DNA of 64,000 nucleotides from Hypericum androsaemum. Lineage: Eukaryota; Streptophyta; Magnoliopsida; Malpighiales; Hypericaceae. The stretch covers positions 3,361,155 to 3,425,154 of the forward strand of contig OZ023189.1 in NCBI GenBank assembly GCA_963995505.1. The letters run 5' to 3'. How positions within the stretch are numbered: the stretch's first letter is position 1; each line of letters starts with the position of its first letter. The notes below the pieces were generated by a model that searched no databases, was not told the DNA's origin, and worked only from the letters and a program-made list of their open reading frames with translations. The translations under genes and the position numbers were made by a program. Positions 42,881 to 54,882 of the stretch are shown piece after piece.

Positions 42881-45800
42881 ATGGCGAACGCAGCTATAAA
42901 TCCCGTTCCAAGTGCACAGAGCGAGTCTGATCCTCTCTTCCTTGCGGCGAATGAGTCGCCAGCAGTTGTACTTGTTACTCCGCTCCTCAATAGCAAGAAT
43001 TATCACTCCTGGAGCCGTTCGATCCAGCTGGCGCTTCGTTCCAAGAACAAGCTAGGGTTTGTCGATGGGACAATTCCACGGCCTCCGATGGATGATCCTA
43101 AGCATTCCAGCTGGGATCGTTGTAATACGATGGTGATAAGTTGGATTTGTCATTCGGTTGAGCCCGGTATTGCTCAGAGCATCCTCTGGTACGAGTCAGC
43201 TGCTGCGCTTTGGAGAAATCTCAAGGATCGTTTCGGCCGAGGAGAATCTATGCAGATTGCTTCACTTCAGGAGCAGATTTACAATCTTCGACAAGGTGCG
43301 TTGAGCGTTAATGATTACTATACGAACTTTCAGATTCTTTGGGATCAGTTGTTACAGTTGCGCATCGTGCCTAGCTGTAAGTGTGTTGATGGAGTGAATG
43401 GAGGACTTTGTGGAGATAATTGTGTTGTAGCCATTGCGATGAGGTCCTACCTAGAAGGGGATCAGGTCATGAGGTTCCTTAGGGGATTGAATGAGAGTTA
43501 TAATGGCCTAAGGTCGCAGATCTTGATGTTAGACCCGTTACCTTCTATTAACCGTGTGCTGTCGTTGGCTGGGGAACACGAGATGCAACTTATGCATCCT
43601 GTGATGAACTCGCTGCACTCTGTTCCTCCAGTCAGTTCTCAGCATCCAGTAATGGCTGCACAAAGTTATCAGGGGCCAAAGAGGTCGTGGAATGGCAGTA
43701 AAAGGCCACAATGTACATATTGTGGTGGACTGGGCCATGTGGTTGATAAGTGTTTCAAGAAGCACGGGTTTCCACCTGGTTTTAGGCCTCGTAATCTTGG
43801 TTTCTCCATGCCTCATCCTCCTCCATCTGGTTATGGTTCTGTGAATCAGATTGGTAGCCACGGAGGGTTTCAGGTTGCTCCTAACTACAAACTGCCTTCA
43901 GCAAGTTATGCTAATTCTGGTTGTATGCCTGTCACACAGTACTTTCCAATGATTTCTCAACCTGCTGCTCCTCGTGCTCTGGATTTTTCTCACGAGTTAT
44001 CAAGGCTAAACCTGACTCCAGAGCAACACTCCAATGTCATGGGCCTAGTTCAACAATCCTCACATCCTCTTAGTGTTTCCCCTACCCCAGTTGCTCCCGT
44101 TGTTAGTTCTACGTCTCTTCCTACAGCTATGTCTGGTAACACTTCCTTCCCAATTGTTTCTGCACATTCAATTCTCTCTAAGTCAAGTTGGTTACTTGAT
44201 TCTGGTGCTACAGACCATGTAGCATGTTGCCTTGATCATTTTACTCATGTCCTTCCTGCTCATAATATGTTTGTCTGTCTTCCCAATGGGCAACAAATAC
44301 CTGTTCTATATACGGGTAATGTTCAACTAGGTAGTTTAATTCTCTCTCAGGTCCTATACGTACCCTCTTTCCATTTCAATCTTATCTCTCTGTCCAAGCT
44401 GCTTAGGTGTTCTTCTTACTCTGTGTCTTTCACTAAAGATTTATGCCATATTCAGGACCTTTCCCAGTCGAGGGTGATTGGCATGGCTGAGGTACAGGCT
44501 GGTCTCTACTTACTCAGGTTGGAACAAGGAGCAGCATCACCTACTATCCCAACTTCCCTTATTAATCTCATCACCAAACATGTTGATCTTTGGCATTGTC
44601 GCCTTGGTCATGTCCCTTACCATAAGCTACCAGCTTTTCGTACCCTAGACCCTAGCATTAGTATGGACAATCATGTTCATTGTGAACCTTGCAATTTAGC
44701 TAAACAGCAACGTCTGTCTTTTCCTATCAGTGCATCTCGGGCTTCTAGTAGTTTTGATTTGGTACATATGGACATTTGGGGTAAGAATCGCATACCCTCT
44801 TATGATGGCTACGAGTACTTTCTTACTATTGTTGATGATCATACGAGAGCTCTCTGGATTTATCTCTTACGCAATAAAGCTGAAGCTCGTCCTTGCATTG
44901 TGAGTTTTTATAATCTTGTGAAAACTCAGTTTGGAAAGTCCATTAAGGTGATCAGGACTGATGGTGGGAAGGAGTTTTTGATGACTGAGTTTTTCGCTAT
45001 TTCAGGGATTTTACATGAAGTTTCTTGTCCCATGACACCTCAACAAAATGGGAGAGTTGAGCGTAAACACAAGCATATACTAAACATTGCCCGAGCCTTG
45101 CTTTTCCATGCTCATTTGCCTCTTATTTTCTGGACAGAGGCTGTCCTCCATGCTGCCTACCTTATAAATCGAACTCCTACACCTTTACTACAAAATAAAA
45201 CCCCATTTGAGCTGCTGTTTGACAAACCTCCGATCCTAAAACATCTTCGCATCTTTGGCTGCCTCTGTTATGCAGCTAATCTCAGCCCCAGCAAGTCCAA
45301 GTTCGATCCCCGCGCTTGCCCATGTATATTTCTTGGGTTTCCTCCTGGTGTGAAAGGATACAAAGTGTATAATTTGAACACCCATCAGGTCCTGATCACT
45401 CGTGATGTTCTGTTTTATGAGACCATCTACCTTTTTGGTCAGAATACATTTTATTCAGCAGCAGACTTTCAACCGTTTATCTTAGATCAAGATTGTCTCC
45501 CCAATCTGCCAACTACTGTCTTTGATGCTCCAGATTTTGTACCTCCAGACCATATATCCTTCCCCATCGATCCCGAACCTCTTGACCAAGCTTTACCACC
45601 TGCCGCTGCTCCCTCGGTTCCAACCAGGCGCTCTACACGCCCGAAGAGACCTCCTCTGCATTTGCAGCACTATATTGCTGCCCTGTTTCCTCAGTCTTGC
45701 CAATCCCAGGTATCCTCTCCTATTTCCACTCCTTATCCAATCTCACACTATCTTTCTTTTGATAAGTTTAGTCCTTCTCATAAAGCTTTTAGTATTGCCA

Positions 45801-47563
45801 TAGTTTCCAATTTAGAGCCTGTTAGATATCAAGATGCAGTCAAAGAGGATTGTTGGCAACGAGCCATGTCAGAGGAGTTGGCTGCTTTGGCATTGAATCA
45901 CACTTGGGAGCTTGTTCCTTTACCTCCTGGCAAGCACCCCATTGGTTGTAAGTGGGTGTATAAGGTGAAATACAAGGTCGATGGTACCATTGAACGTTAT
46001 AAAGCCAGGTTAGTTGCCAAAGGGTACACCCAGGTTTTTGGTATTGATTTCCTAGACACTTTCTCTCCCGTGGCAAAGCTCACCACTGTCCGATTGTTGT
46101 TAGCACTTGCTGTTCGACAGGGCTGGCATTTGCATCAACTTGATGTCAATAATGCTTTTCTCAATGGTGATTTAAACGAAGAGGTCTACATGGAGGTTCC
46201 GCCTGGTTTGCAACTTGCTGACATTGATGAGGGGAAAGTGTGTCGTCTTAGAAAGTCTCTCTATGGATTAAAGCAGGCCAGCAGGCAGTGGTTTGCCAAA
46301 TTAACCTCTCTTTTGTTGGCAATGGGTTTTGTTCAGTCTCAGAGTGATCATAGTCTGTTCACTATGCTTACTACTACGGGTGTTTTTGTGGCTCTTCTTG
46401 TGTACGTTGATGATATTGTGCTGACAGGAGAGAGTGTTGAAGCAATTGCAGCTGTGCAGCATGCTTTAGGTGGCCATTTAAAGTTAAAAGATCTTGGTCC
46501 ACTTCAGTACTTTCTGGGTTTAGAGGTAGCTCGAAGAGAGTCAGGCCTTCATCTGTGTCAGCGGAAGTATACACTCGAGTTGCTCAAAGACACTGGTTAT
46601 CTGGGATGCAAGCCTGCTGTCACGCCAATTGATCTCTCTTCTCCATTATCCATAGATTTGGATGATAGTCCTCTATTAGATGAGTGTCCGTTTGAGGATG
46701 TTGCTGCTGTTACAAATTCTGCAAGTGCAGCTACAGCAAGTTCTGCAGATTCTTCAGACCCAGATGATTGTTCTTTATGTCCTACTGAGCCAATCACTTC
46801 TTCTACGTATCGCAAGTTGGTTGGCAAGTTGCTATATTTGACCAATACCCGTCCAGATATCACCTTTGCTGTCCAGCAGCTTAGCCAATTCAACTCTCGA
46901 CCGACACACAATCATATGCGAGCTGCATACCGTGTTCTTCGTTACTTGAAAGGAACTCCAGGCCATGGTCTCTATTTCTCCAGTTCTTCTCCTCTGCAAC
47001 TTAAGGGGTTTTGTGATAGTGATTATGGCAATTGCACGGACACGCGCAGATCAGTTACAGGGTACACTATTTTTCTGGGTGATTCTTTGATCAGTTGGAA
47101 GTCCAAGAAACAGTCCACGATGTCTTGTTCCTCTTCCGAAGCAGAGTATCGCGCTCTTGCTTCCATCGCCAAAGAACTACAATGGTTGCAGTACCTTCTT
47201 GTTGCTTTGCGGCTGGACCTCGGACCGTCTTTGGTGTATTGCGATAATCAGTCTGCAATATACATTGCTGAAAACCCGGTGTTTCACGAACGGACGAAGC
47301 ATATCGAGATTGATTGCCATTTCGTTCGTGAAAAGGTCCAGCGCGGTGTGATTAAATTATTTCATCTCTCGACTGATCATCAACCTGCTGATTTACTTAC
47401 GAAAGGTTTACATGGCCGTCGTCATCAGTATTTGGTTTCCAAGTTGGGTATGAAGGATCTTCACACTCCAACTTGCGGGAGGGTGTTGGCTGAGACGACA
47501 GTTGATGAGACGACAGAAGCAGATGCGAGTGACAGGGAGCACCGGATGATCGATCGTTCATAA
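42881..47563 (+). CDS. Copia Gag-Pol polyprotein, intact
   Basis: 1560 codons without a stop. Gag at about residues 20-290 (LLNSKNYHSWSRSIQLALR; LEQ-type core) with zinc knuckle CTYCGGLGHVVDKC at about 278-291; aspartic protease LLDSGATDHVA at about 438; GAG-pre-integrase HCRLGHV at about 571; integrase catalytic D at 631 (HMDIWG), D at 694 (RTDGGKEF) and E at 727 (NGRVERKHK); reverse transcriptase with YVDD at 1175; RNase H with CDSDYGN at 1378, SSSEAEYRALA and CDNQSAI. All catalytic residues expected are present. The start is the first ATG after the leader (MANAAINPVP). Unusually, the last roughly 26 codons lie within the 3' LTR, so the C-terminal peptide is encoded by U3. A single frame without a gag-pol break is usual in copia elements. 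Confidence 0.96.
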   Translation: MANAAINPVPSAQSESDPLFLAANESPAVVLVTPLLNSKNYHSWSRSIQLALRSKNKLGFVDGTIPRPPMDDPKHSSWDRCNTMVISWICHSVEPGIAQSILWYESAAALWRNLKDRFGRGESMQIASLQEQIYNLRQGALSVNDYYTNFQILWDQLLQLRIVPSCKCVDGVNGGLCGDNCVVAIAMRSYLEGDQVMRFLRGLNESYNGLRSQILMLDPLPSINRVLSLAGEHEMQLMHPVMNSLHSVPPVSSQHPVMAAQSYQGPKRSWNGSKRPQCTYCGGLGHVVDKCFKKHGFPPGFRPRNLGFSMPHPPPSGYGSVNQIGSHGGFQVAPNYKLPSASYANSGCMPVTQYFPMISQPAAPRALDFSHELSRLNLTPEQHSNVMGLVQQSSHPLSVSPTPVAPVVSSTSLPTAMSGNTSFPIVSAHSILSKSSWLLDSGATDHVACCLDHFTHVLPAHNMFVCLPNGQQIPVLYTGNVQLGSLILSQVLYVPSFHFNLISLSKLLRCSSYSVSFTKDLCHIQDLSQSRVIGMAEVQAGLYLLRLEQGAASPTIPTSLINLITKHVDLWHCRLGHVPYHKLPAFRTLDPSISMDNHVHCEPCNLAKQQRLSFPISASRASSSFDLVHMDIWGKNRIPSYDGYEYFLTIVDDHTRALWIYLLRNKAEARPCIVSFYNLVKTQFGKSIKVIRTDGGKEFLMTEFFAISGILHEVSCPMTPQQNGRVERKHKHILNIARALLFHAHLPLIFWTEAVLHAAYLINRTPTPLLQNKTPFELLFDKPPILKHLRIFGCLCYAANLSPSKSKFDPRACPCIFLGFPPGVKGYKVYNLNTHQVLITRDVLFYETIYLFGQNTFYSAADFQPFILDQDCLPNLPTTVFDAPDFVPPDHISFPIDPEPLDQALPPAAAPSVPTRRSTRPKRPPLHLQHYIAALFPQSCQSQVSSPISTPYPISHYLSFDKFSPSHKAFSIAIVSNLEPVRYQDAVKEDCWQRAMSEELAALALNHTWELVPLPPGKHPIGCKWVYKVKYKVDGTIERYKARLVAKGYTQVFGIDFLDTFSPVAKLTTVRLLLALAVRQGWHLHQLDVNNAFLNGDLNEEVYMEVPPGLQLADIDEGKVCRLRKSLYGLKQASRQWFAKLTSLLLAMGFVQSQSDHSLFTMLTTTGVFVALLVYVDDIVLTGESVEAIAAVQHALGGHLKLKDLGPLQYFLGLEVARRESGLHLCQRKYTLELLKDTGYLGCKPAVTPIDLSSPLSIDLDDSPLLDECPFEDVAAVTNSASAATASSADSSDPDDCSLCPTEPITSSTYRKLVGKLLYLTNTRPDITFAVQQLSQFNSRPTHNHMRAAYRVLRYLKGTPGHGLYFSSSSPLQLKGFCDSDYGNCTDTRRSVTGYTIFLGDSLISWKSKKQSTMSCSSSEAEYRALASIAKELQWLQYLLVALRLDLGPSLVYCDNQSAIYIAENPVFHERTKHIEIDCHFVREKVQRGVIKLFHLSTDHQPADLLTKGLHGRRHQYLVSKLGMKDLHTPTCGRVLAETTVDETTEADASDREHRMIDRS
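47473..47483 (+). promoter_or_regulatory. Polypurine tract of the intact copia element
   Basis: TTGCGGGAGGG directly abuts the 3' LTR start TGTTGGC. It overlaps the polyprotein frame. Confidence 0.8.
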
Positions 47564-47783
47564 GGGACATAATCTTATCTCTTCTCTAGCTCCACGTGTA
47601 ACTTAATGAGCTTGCTAGTATAAATAGATAGATACAAGTATCTCAAGGTACAGAAAAACAGAAATTCGATTACAGAAAAATAATTCCAGATTCTTCCACT
47701 AGATAACCGTCATCTTCAACCTTTAGACTAGTTCTTCCTCAAGCTCGTTCCTATTCTTCTTGTCTCCAATTAATCTTTGCACA
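47484..47783 (+). repeat. 3' LTR of the intact copia element
   Basis: 300 bp, the same length as the 5' LTR with about three substitutions (for example GACAGTT for GACAGTC, and CTCAAGG for CTCTAGG). Its first 80 bases carry the polyprotein C-terminus and stop. Confidence 0.96.
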
Positions 47784-48480
47784 CGCCCCCTCGCATTCAG
47801 CTCGCCCGGTTGGTCTAGAAGGTCATCCCAGCCCCAGCTTTCGACCACTGTAACTCGCCTAACTTGCAGGCGGTTGTCGCCAATAGCCCGGGGGGCTGGT
47901 TGCGAGACTTTCACCGGCCCCCCACCAAAGAATTAGCTCTTTAATTTTTATGCTTTCTGTGTTGATTTCTATTATATTTTTTATGCTTTCTGTGATGCTC
48001 TTTGTTAGATCTGGTTTGTTTGTTGCTTTTGTTTGCGATAGTCGACGCTGGATCGGCTTTTTATCTATATCGTTTGCTACATTGTATCTTCTTGTAGCAC
48101 ACGATGTTGTCCCTATTTTGTTCGGATGAATCCGGACAGAGATATCTGCATCAAGTAATATCTCATACGATATGATCATGTGGAGATTTTTAGGTTCGTC
48201 TGTAGTCGAGAGGAGAATTTTAGCTGATCATATATTCAACAGTCTCTTGGATGGTGTTTCCAACATGGAAGTAGACTTAACTTTCAAAGCTGAGGCTCCT
48301 GCCAATACCATACATTTCCAACATTCTTGTCTTGTGATTTTGGTATATGTAACAATCTACAATTGTTCTAGTAGGGTGTTCAAGTGGTCTTTTGCTCTTA
48401 CGCTATATCTTGTAACCCGATTCTGTAATTTTTATTATGAATGAAAAGCTTCTAGGTCACTCTTAAAAAAAAAATTTTGC
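47784..48480 (+). repeat. Sequence interrupted by the copia element, ending in an A-run; possible retroposon
   Basis: Continues the GC-rich sequence left of 42494, then becomes T-rich and ends with TTATTATGAATGAAAAGC..CTTAAAAAAAAAA at about 48435-48473, the look of a poly(A)-ended LINE or retroposed transcript. A 90-codon frame (48172-48444) ends just before the tail but shows no clear family. No target duplication was identified. Confidence 0.35.
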
Positions 48481-49870
48481 TCTCGGAGTTTCACTGTTCA
48501 ACATACTATACAAATATATACTAATTCATGTACAGGATGTCAATTTGCTAAGGCCAGTAATAATCAGGTGAGCAAATGAATTATGACAAAAGCCCTCAAA
48601 ATCTCATATTCAATATGATTATTACTCGAATCATTTAAATTTCAAAAATGCAAAATTAAAATCTAATTGAGCAGAGATTGTTTAGAATGGATTCTTGATG
48701 GGCTTGTCCAATTTCGAAGTCCCAAAGTTTTGGCCCTAACAAGCTTAGCCCGTTTCAAAAAAGATAGGTCCTGAAACTGATATGAAGCCCACCATCCGGC
48801 AACCCGCATTCCGAAGCCAATTTGAGTAACAATCATAACATTTTAAAGGAAATTTTTATTCACACTAAGAATTTAAATTTAACAAGTGTTATATATCATT
48901 ACAAATTTTTTTTAACGAGTTTCACACTATCTCATAAATACTGTAAATATCAAAATCTAATTTGGTGTAACCCACTTTTTAATTAATTCAAAATTGCCAT
49001 TATTATTTTAGTAATTATGTTTAATTAGACTTCTCTTTTTAACTAACCTCTTTAGCTAAAACCCAATACACACTTGGGCCAATCTCCTTTTTTCAAATTA
49101 AAAATCCACCTCCGCTACGTTATTGATGGCACAATCTCTAAGATCCAAGTTCTTAGGTGCCATGTGATGTCATTTATGACTACAGCCGAATCAGGGTTTC
49201 TAGAAAGGCGAAAGAAAGAACAAAGTGGCCACAGCCAATTCGTTTGCTGAGACTCGGGAAAAAGAAGAGAAATTTATAAAAACAACTAAATAAGAAAAAG
49301 TAAACCAAATGCAAACGACTGAACTTTTGCAGAGGTGATGATGATGGGGTTAGATTCAGTGGGGACAAGACTTATCCTTACTGAAATGGATCAAAGTTTT
49401 GGACTTACATATACGGTTTTTGATGACTGTCAGATCTGTAAACACGATTTTTAATGAAATCTGATGGTTCAAATGAAATCCCCTCTGCAGGGACAACTTT
49501 TATGTTATCCCCACTCAATTAAAAACCGACGATGATAGGTGTCAAGGATCAATCTGCGTTCCTCTCATGATTGTACGCATTAACACGCTCCTTGTCGGCC
49601 AATATAAAAAAAAATAAACGTTTTTGTAAGTAATAAATATACAACTTTGTATTTTTTTTGGGGTGTAATACTTCTTTTGTACATTGGACCGAGCAGCTCA
49701 CATGTCAACTTTTTCATTATTATCGCGCATGACCCAAAAAGACGAGTGGTGGAGAAAAAAAAAGGGAAGATATTCCAAGTGCGAAATGACCCACTGATGA
49801 GTTTATGCAACGCTGGAACAAGAGAAAAGGGATATATGGATGAGAGGAGGGGAGACTTGAATGCTATTTT
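48481..49870. other. Intergenic AT-rich DNA
   Basis: No gene, RNA gene or defined element recognised. Confidence 0.55.
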
Positions 49871-51840
49871 ATAGTGTTCGTGGGAAAAAAGGGTACAACA
49901 ACGAAAGACTTTCCGAGACGGATCAGAGTGGTCGTCCCAAGGTCAGCCTAACAGAGAGGGAGCAAAAATACTAGACTAAGCTACGAGCTAAGATAAAAGC
50001 GAGAAAGAGTAAAGTTGTTGTTGTGTTTATTTGTGGTTCTCCCTTCTCCTTTGCTAAGCCCTCTTTATATAGAGCCTTCCGGCCTAGCTCCCGGTCTTTG
50101 TATAGGAAACTCCCAAATCATACCGTGCACCGCGTAAGAAAATTCCAACCCGACTCTTTCCAATATAGCGAGATTCACCCGGCTTGGTATGGAACAATTC
50201 TAGACCAACGTCCTAATATAAGGAAACCCAGACCTAATAAAAATAACCAAGTCGTGTCAGCCAAACAACCCGATATCGAATAGGAAAAACGAAGCCGCCA
50301 CCAATATTGGAATTGGCTTAACCTAGGAAAATGCAAACAAACTTGCCCAGAATAAAGGGATTCGGCCTCCAATAGGAATATTGAAGCCATACCAAGCAAG
50401 TAACCCCGGCACGAAATTGGAACGAACCCGATCTCGAATCAAATATCGTAGGATCCAGCTTGATATAGAAAATCTCATCATGGCTTTGTTTAGGAAAACA
50501 TAAACCGTGTTGCCGAACGAAGAAATCCTTGACGGATCCGCACCCATTTAACCCGATATCGTCGGCATCCGCTTTTCTTTAATGCGAACCAGCTTAATTC
50601 CTTCTTGAGACCACCATCCCGATCAGCCCAACACATTCACTCGGCTCGCTTGTAAAAATAAGCCGACCCGTCAAGGCAAAAATGCGGACTGGCCTACGAA
50701 GAACAAAAGAAAGCATCTGGAACAGCCCGTGAAAAGAGAACAAGCAGACCAGTTCCTTGACAAAAATAGGAGCGTTCGGACCGGTCCACTTTGGAAAGGA
50801 GGAAGCCGTTGGCCCGGCCTCAAAGGAGGGTGTCCGATCCGATTTATAGAAAAAGAAGGAGGCATGCGGGCTGCCCCATCTTGGAAGCTGTCGGTTCAGC
50901 TTGTAAAGAAGAACACGGACCGGCCTATGAAGAACAAGTCGAGACCAACAACCCAGTCTTCCAAACGAGTTAGATTTCCAAACCTGAGATAATTTAAGGC
51001 TCCAACAATAACACCTGGTCTGGTCTCGAAAGAGGGGGTCGTTGATCTAGTCTTGAAAGAGGGTGGTCATTGGTCCGATCTTACAATGAATTTTAGATCC
51101 TCTTATGCTCTAAATTCAAAGATGATGTAAACTATAAAATCGTAGATCTATGTCTTCACTTCATACAGTAACTTGAACCTTCTTAATCTAAGCTCTGGAT
51201 AAAAAGTTATGGGTGTTTTACCCAAGTGAGCCACCTGGGCACGTCGTCCGCTCGCCCCAGACTAAGACGGACCACCCTTACCCAAAATCAACCAGAGACC
51301 GATCGCTCGCCAAACCAGGCAAACCGCCCTTCCCCATAACCAGGCAGACCACCCACCTCCCACTCGGGTCAGACCAGGCAGATCCAACCTAGGCGAGGTT
51401 ATCTTGACGTGAGTTTTTGACTTTATTCCGCTTCGAATCTGAAAAAGTAACGGCTGATCTACCAAAGACACACGGTGAGTGGCCAGCGAGTACTGGCCTA
51501 CCAAAGGGCGAGCGAAGGCCGGCCTAAGTGGCTCTGGCCTATCCAAAATGCAAGCGAGTTTCGGCTTAAGTGAGCACCGGTCTAACCAAAGGCGAATGAG
51601 AGCCGACCCACTCCAAGAGGCGTGTGATACCCGACGAACACTTGAGACCGGTGACCGAGGCATGAGACTGATCACTAAGATTGAGACCGGCAACTGAGAT
51701 TGAGACCAACTACGTTTTACCCAAGCGAGAACCAACTGGGTCAGCCCTAGAAAGCAACCAACTAGATCCTTATTGATTCCAAACGAAAGCTGGGTCCATC
51801 TAATCAAGAGACCGGATACAGTCTCGCCTTACCCAAAGCT
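49871..51840 (-). repeat. Decayed GC-richer repeat region, probably an old LTR element
   Basis: A compositional island with recurring phrases such as GACCGG(C/T)C, AAAGGAGG, CTTGGAA and TTGAGACCGG, as in a degenerate tandem array. On the minus strand a TATA-like CTATATAAAGAGGGC near 50065 supports an LTR reading in that direction. No LTR ends, primer site or coding domain could be fixed; the open frames in it are not protein-like. Confidence 0.35.
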
Positions 51841-53395
51841 GAGATTATTTTGTACTTCAACATATAGTTAAAAAAGAATGATGCTTGTAACGCTAAAGCA
51901 TATATACGGTAGAAAGTTCAAAGTGTATTAATTGTCAAAACAAATCGAAGTGTATTTGGGATAATAGAGCAATGTACCCCGTCAGGGATCATCGTGGATA
52001 TAGCATGTTTGTACACTAGCGTGTTGAGAATCCCATGAAATTGAATAAAGTAAATTAAAAGTGGACTCACTGTTTGAGTTTAAGAATTGAGGAGATGTAA
52101 TATTAACGATTTGACATGTGATTTTTCTTGAATTTTAAGCTGGTTCTTGGACTTGGTGTGATAAAAAATAAACATGGCAGTTCAAGGACAATGAATAAAT
52201 GAATTAGTTTTGGTATGATATTAAGCTATATTGAACATCGATTTCGGTTGCACGTTAATTAGTTGTTTCGAAATACTGAAAATAATTTACTTGGAGAAGT
52301 GAAGAAGTGACCTAATTTTGTAAATTTTAATTGTAAGACAAAGTATGTTAGACGTCCTGACAATATTTTTGGTAAGGAAAACAATCTTGGAAAGAACGAT
52401 CAAAGAAGGTCAGAAGTGAAAAGAAAATCAGACTTAGGAAATGAGCACTATCGAACGATATTTATTTCTGTAAGCGAATAGAATATGATAATTTTGATTT
52501 AATTTGGTACATGTGCATGTTTCAGCTCTTAAATATGTGGGTCTCTTGTATATAAGTTTGCATATGAAGTGGTTACTTGTGTATGTGTTATGTTTGGTGA
52601 GATTTGGATTGTTTTGTGACATGATGAATATGTGAATGGCCAGGTAGATGACATGATATCCAAACTTGACGTTGATTTATTAGTGTATGATATGTCCATT
52701 ATTTTTGGATATGTTCTTGGGTCTTTGATTAAATGATGGATATGATTTGTTATATTATAATGAGAAATGAAAATATTTTTCATGCAACTAGGGATGTAGC
52801 TTATGTGCATATCAATTGGGAATATCCTATGTCACTACCATATATTTATATATTGTTCTGATGATGGTTATGATAAAGGTTGGATGTCCATGTTGATATC
52901 CCTGTGCTGATGGGAAGAGGCTCATTTGAACCTGCCTAGAGCTCATCATTTATTGACTATTTGATTTTGTGTTAGTGTGACAAATTATGTGATGGTATAG
53001 AACATCACGTAATTGATGAGCGGTTTTTTGCAACTTTTTACACCCGTGTTGCAATACTAAGGAAAGTGAGCATCAAACAACGAGGAACTAGTGTAAGCAC
53101 ATATTTGGAAAGTGAGTTAGTTTTAGGACTATTATTTTTAGGGTTTTGTTTGTGAGGTCATTATCTAATAGGAAAGGTGTGATAGGTACCCATCTAACAA
53201 CCAACCCAACTAATTTCCATGGGTTAACTATGGTTAAAGGGTTGAATTTTTCTTGGGCAATGAAGTCTGGTGTCAATGACTATCAAAATTGGTCCCGTGA
53301 CACCTGCAATTACCACAAAGATAACTATATACATAATCAATTGACAACTGACTCTACTACATAGAAGTAGTTCGTTAATCTTTTGTTGGTTACCC
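51841..53395. other. Intergenic, no gene seen
   Basis: AT-rich with GAT/ATG-rich stretches (52600-52900). It meets the truncated copia gag near 53395; the sequence 53224-53395 shows no gag similarity. Confidence 0.5.
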
Positions 53396-54021
53396 ATTAA
53401 CTCTCTGTTGTCTTCCTCGATCCTTAGTCTCACGATCAGTTCTTCCAGTCCCATGTCCTTCCTCTTATGCTTGAGTTAGTTCTTGAAGTCCTTCCACAGA
53501 AGGGGTAGCTTCTCGATCAGAGCAGCCACCTGGAAGGATTCGCTGAGTTGCATGCCTTCGGCGTGAATCTCATGTAGAATCAGCTGCGGCTCTTGGACTT
53601 GCTCTATGACCTTCTTGGAGTCCACCATCTGGAAGTCGAGGAATCTTTCGACGATGAATTTCTTCATCCTGGCATCTTCCATTTTGTACTTCTTCTCCAG
53701 GGAGTCCCACAATTCTTTCGCAGTCTTGGTACCTGCATAGACATTGTAGAGGGTGTCGTCTAAGCCATTCAGGACATAGTTACGAAATAGAAAGTCGCTG
53801 TGACTCCATGCATCGAGGGCGTTGATCTTCTGTGGATCAGCCTCATTTTTCACCACCTTCGGAGCCTCTTCTTTCAAGAATCGGACCAGGTTGAGCGTCG
53901 TCAGGTAGAACAGCATCTTCTGTTGCCATCTCTTGAACTTGATACCGTTGTACTTAGCCGGCCTTTCGGTGTGGATAGTTCCCGGGACTGCTGGCACTGG
54001 TGCTGAGCTTGTTGATGCCAT
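53396..54021 (-). pseudogene. Copia (TNT1-like) gag fragment, truncated
   Basis: From the ATG at 54021: [87 protein letters not shown], then LWKDFKN and TAA at 53476. Similarity continues in phase beyond the stop ([20 protein letters not shown]) and is lost near 53396, before the zinc knuckle. It is closely related to the gag at 59406-60116 but belongs with the diverged LTR to its right (54185-54822), so it is a separate insertion. Confidence 0.88.
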
Positions 54022-54184
54022 CTTCAAGTACACAGATCTCTTCTTACGATTGTTGTTTGTCGGAGGTGGTGTACTTGATTAGGATCTTTAATAGTCGAGG
54101 CAAGAGTTAGACTCTTTCTCCGTAAGACGAGATTGTCCCGTATTCAGTGCTTACGGGCTGCGACAATCGTCCCCAAGATACAAC
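54022..54184 (-). promoter_or_regulatory. Leader of the truncated copia element, with long hairpin
   Basis: The segment between the gag ATG and the LTR. 54126-54142 pairs with 54152-54171: GATTGTC with GACAATC, CCCGTA with TACGGG, and GAC with GTC around a two-base bulge. The equivalent hairpins at 60220-60269 and 61134-61182 keep the stem with compensating changes. The sequence next to the LTR, CGTTGTATCTTGGGGACG on the minus strand, does not match the initiator tRNA-Met primer site. Confidence 0.65.
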
Positions 54185-54822
54185 GACTAGGCTGCTTCCG
54201 AGTTCGTAGCACAACGACCCTCGAAACTTCAGGCGAACCTTAGAAATTTGGAACTTTCATAGAGAGGGAGAGAAAAATAATTATTGCTAATGAATGCTTA
54301 TGCAATGAGTTGTGGGGTGAGTGCAAATGATGGGGGAAGGGCCTATTTATAGGCAAGGATGGCTGGAATCCGAATGGCTGCTAGGCACCTTCCGAGGCAC
54401 CCTTTCGGACACCAGTTTTTTGGATTCCCATAGTTGTCTCTTCAGGGCTCCTGGATGCCTGCTGGTGTCTCTACGGCCACAAGCCTTCCAGGCACTCCTT
54501 CGCGAGGGATCTCGCAACCCTACGGCCGTCTGGATGTTTCAACCCTTCGTGCCTCTTCGGTGACCATCCTGGAAGGCGCTCACAGCTCTCTCCGGTTCTC
54601 GGATGGTGCTTCGCACCATCCTCGTAGGTAGCCTCGGTCAGCTCTTCAGGTGGAACATTTAATGTTACACCAGCTTGGAGCTTCTCTTCATAAACAGAAA
54701 AAATTCTCTTGCGATTTCCGATGTGGTAATCCCATCCTCAGTTTGGGCTTTCCAGTTTGAGTTTTTCAGCTTGGGCCTTTCAGCTTGGGCCAAATACATT
54801 TATTATGCATTCAAACCCAACA
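54185..54822 (-). repeat. Copia LTR (a), diverged subfamily
   Basis: Minus orientation; the outer end is TGTTGGGTTTGAATGC (complement ending at 54822). The inner end is placed by comparison with the other copies and is approximate. It has a TATA box CCTATAAATAGGCC-like sequence near 54345 and the hairpin at 54601-54621. It is only partly alignable to LTRs (b)-(d). Confidence 0.7.
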
Positions 54823-54882
54823 AGAATATATGGGAAAACCTGAATGGTGGCAACATTTACTTCTATACCACTATACCACGAC

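Larger units (their letters stand above)
42495..47783 (+). mobile_element. Complete, apparently intact Ty1-copia retrotransposon
   Basis: 300-bp LTRs (42495-42794 and 47484-47783; TGTTGGCTGAG to CTTTGCACA) differ at about three positions. The primer site TGGTATCAGAGC follows the 5' LTR and a purine tract precedes the 3' LTR. Target duplications CGCCC at 42490-42494 and 47784-47788 are perfect. A single uninterrupted polyprotein spans the interior. Every component for autonomous movement is present, so the element may be active or only recently silenced. Confidence 0.97.

Noticed and set aside
50023..51807. Frames of 74-181 codons in the 50-52 kb region
   Set aside because: Composition follows the GC-richer degenerate repeat and no family signature is present.
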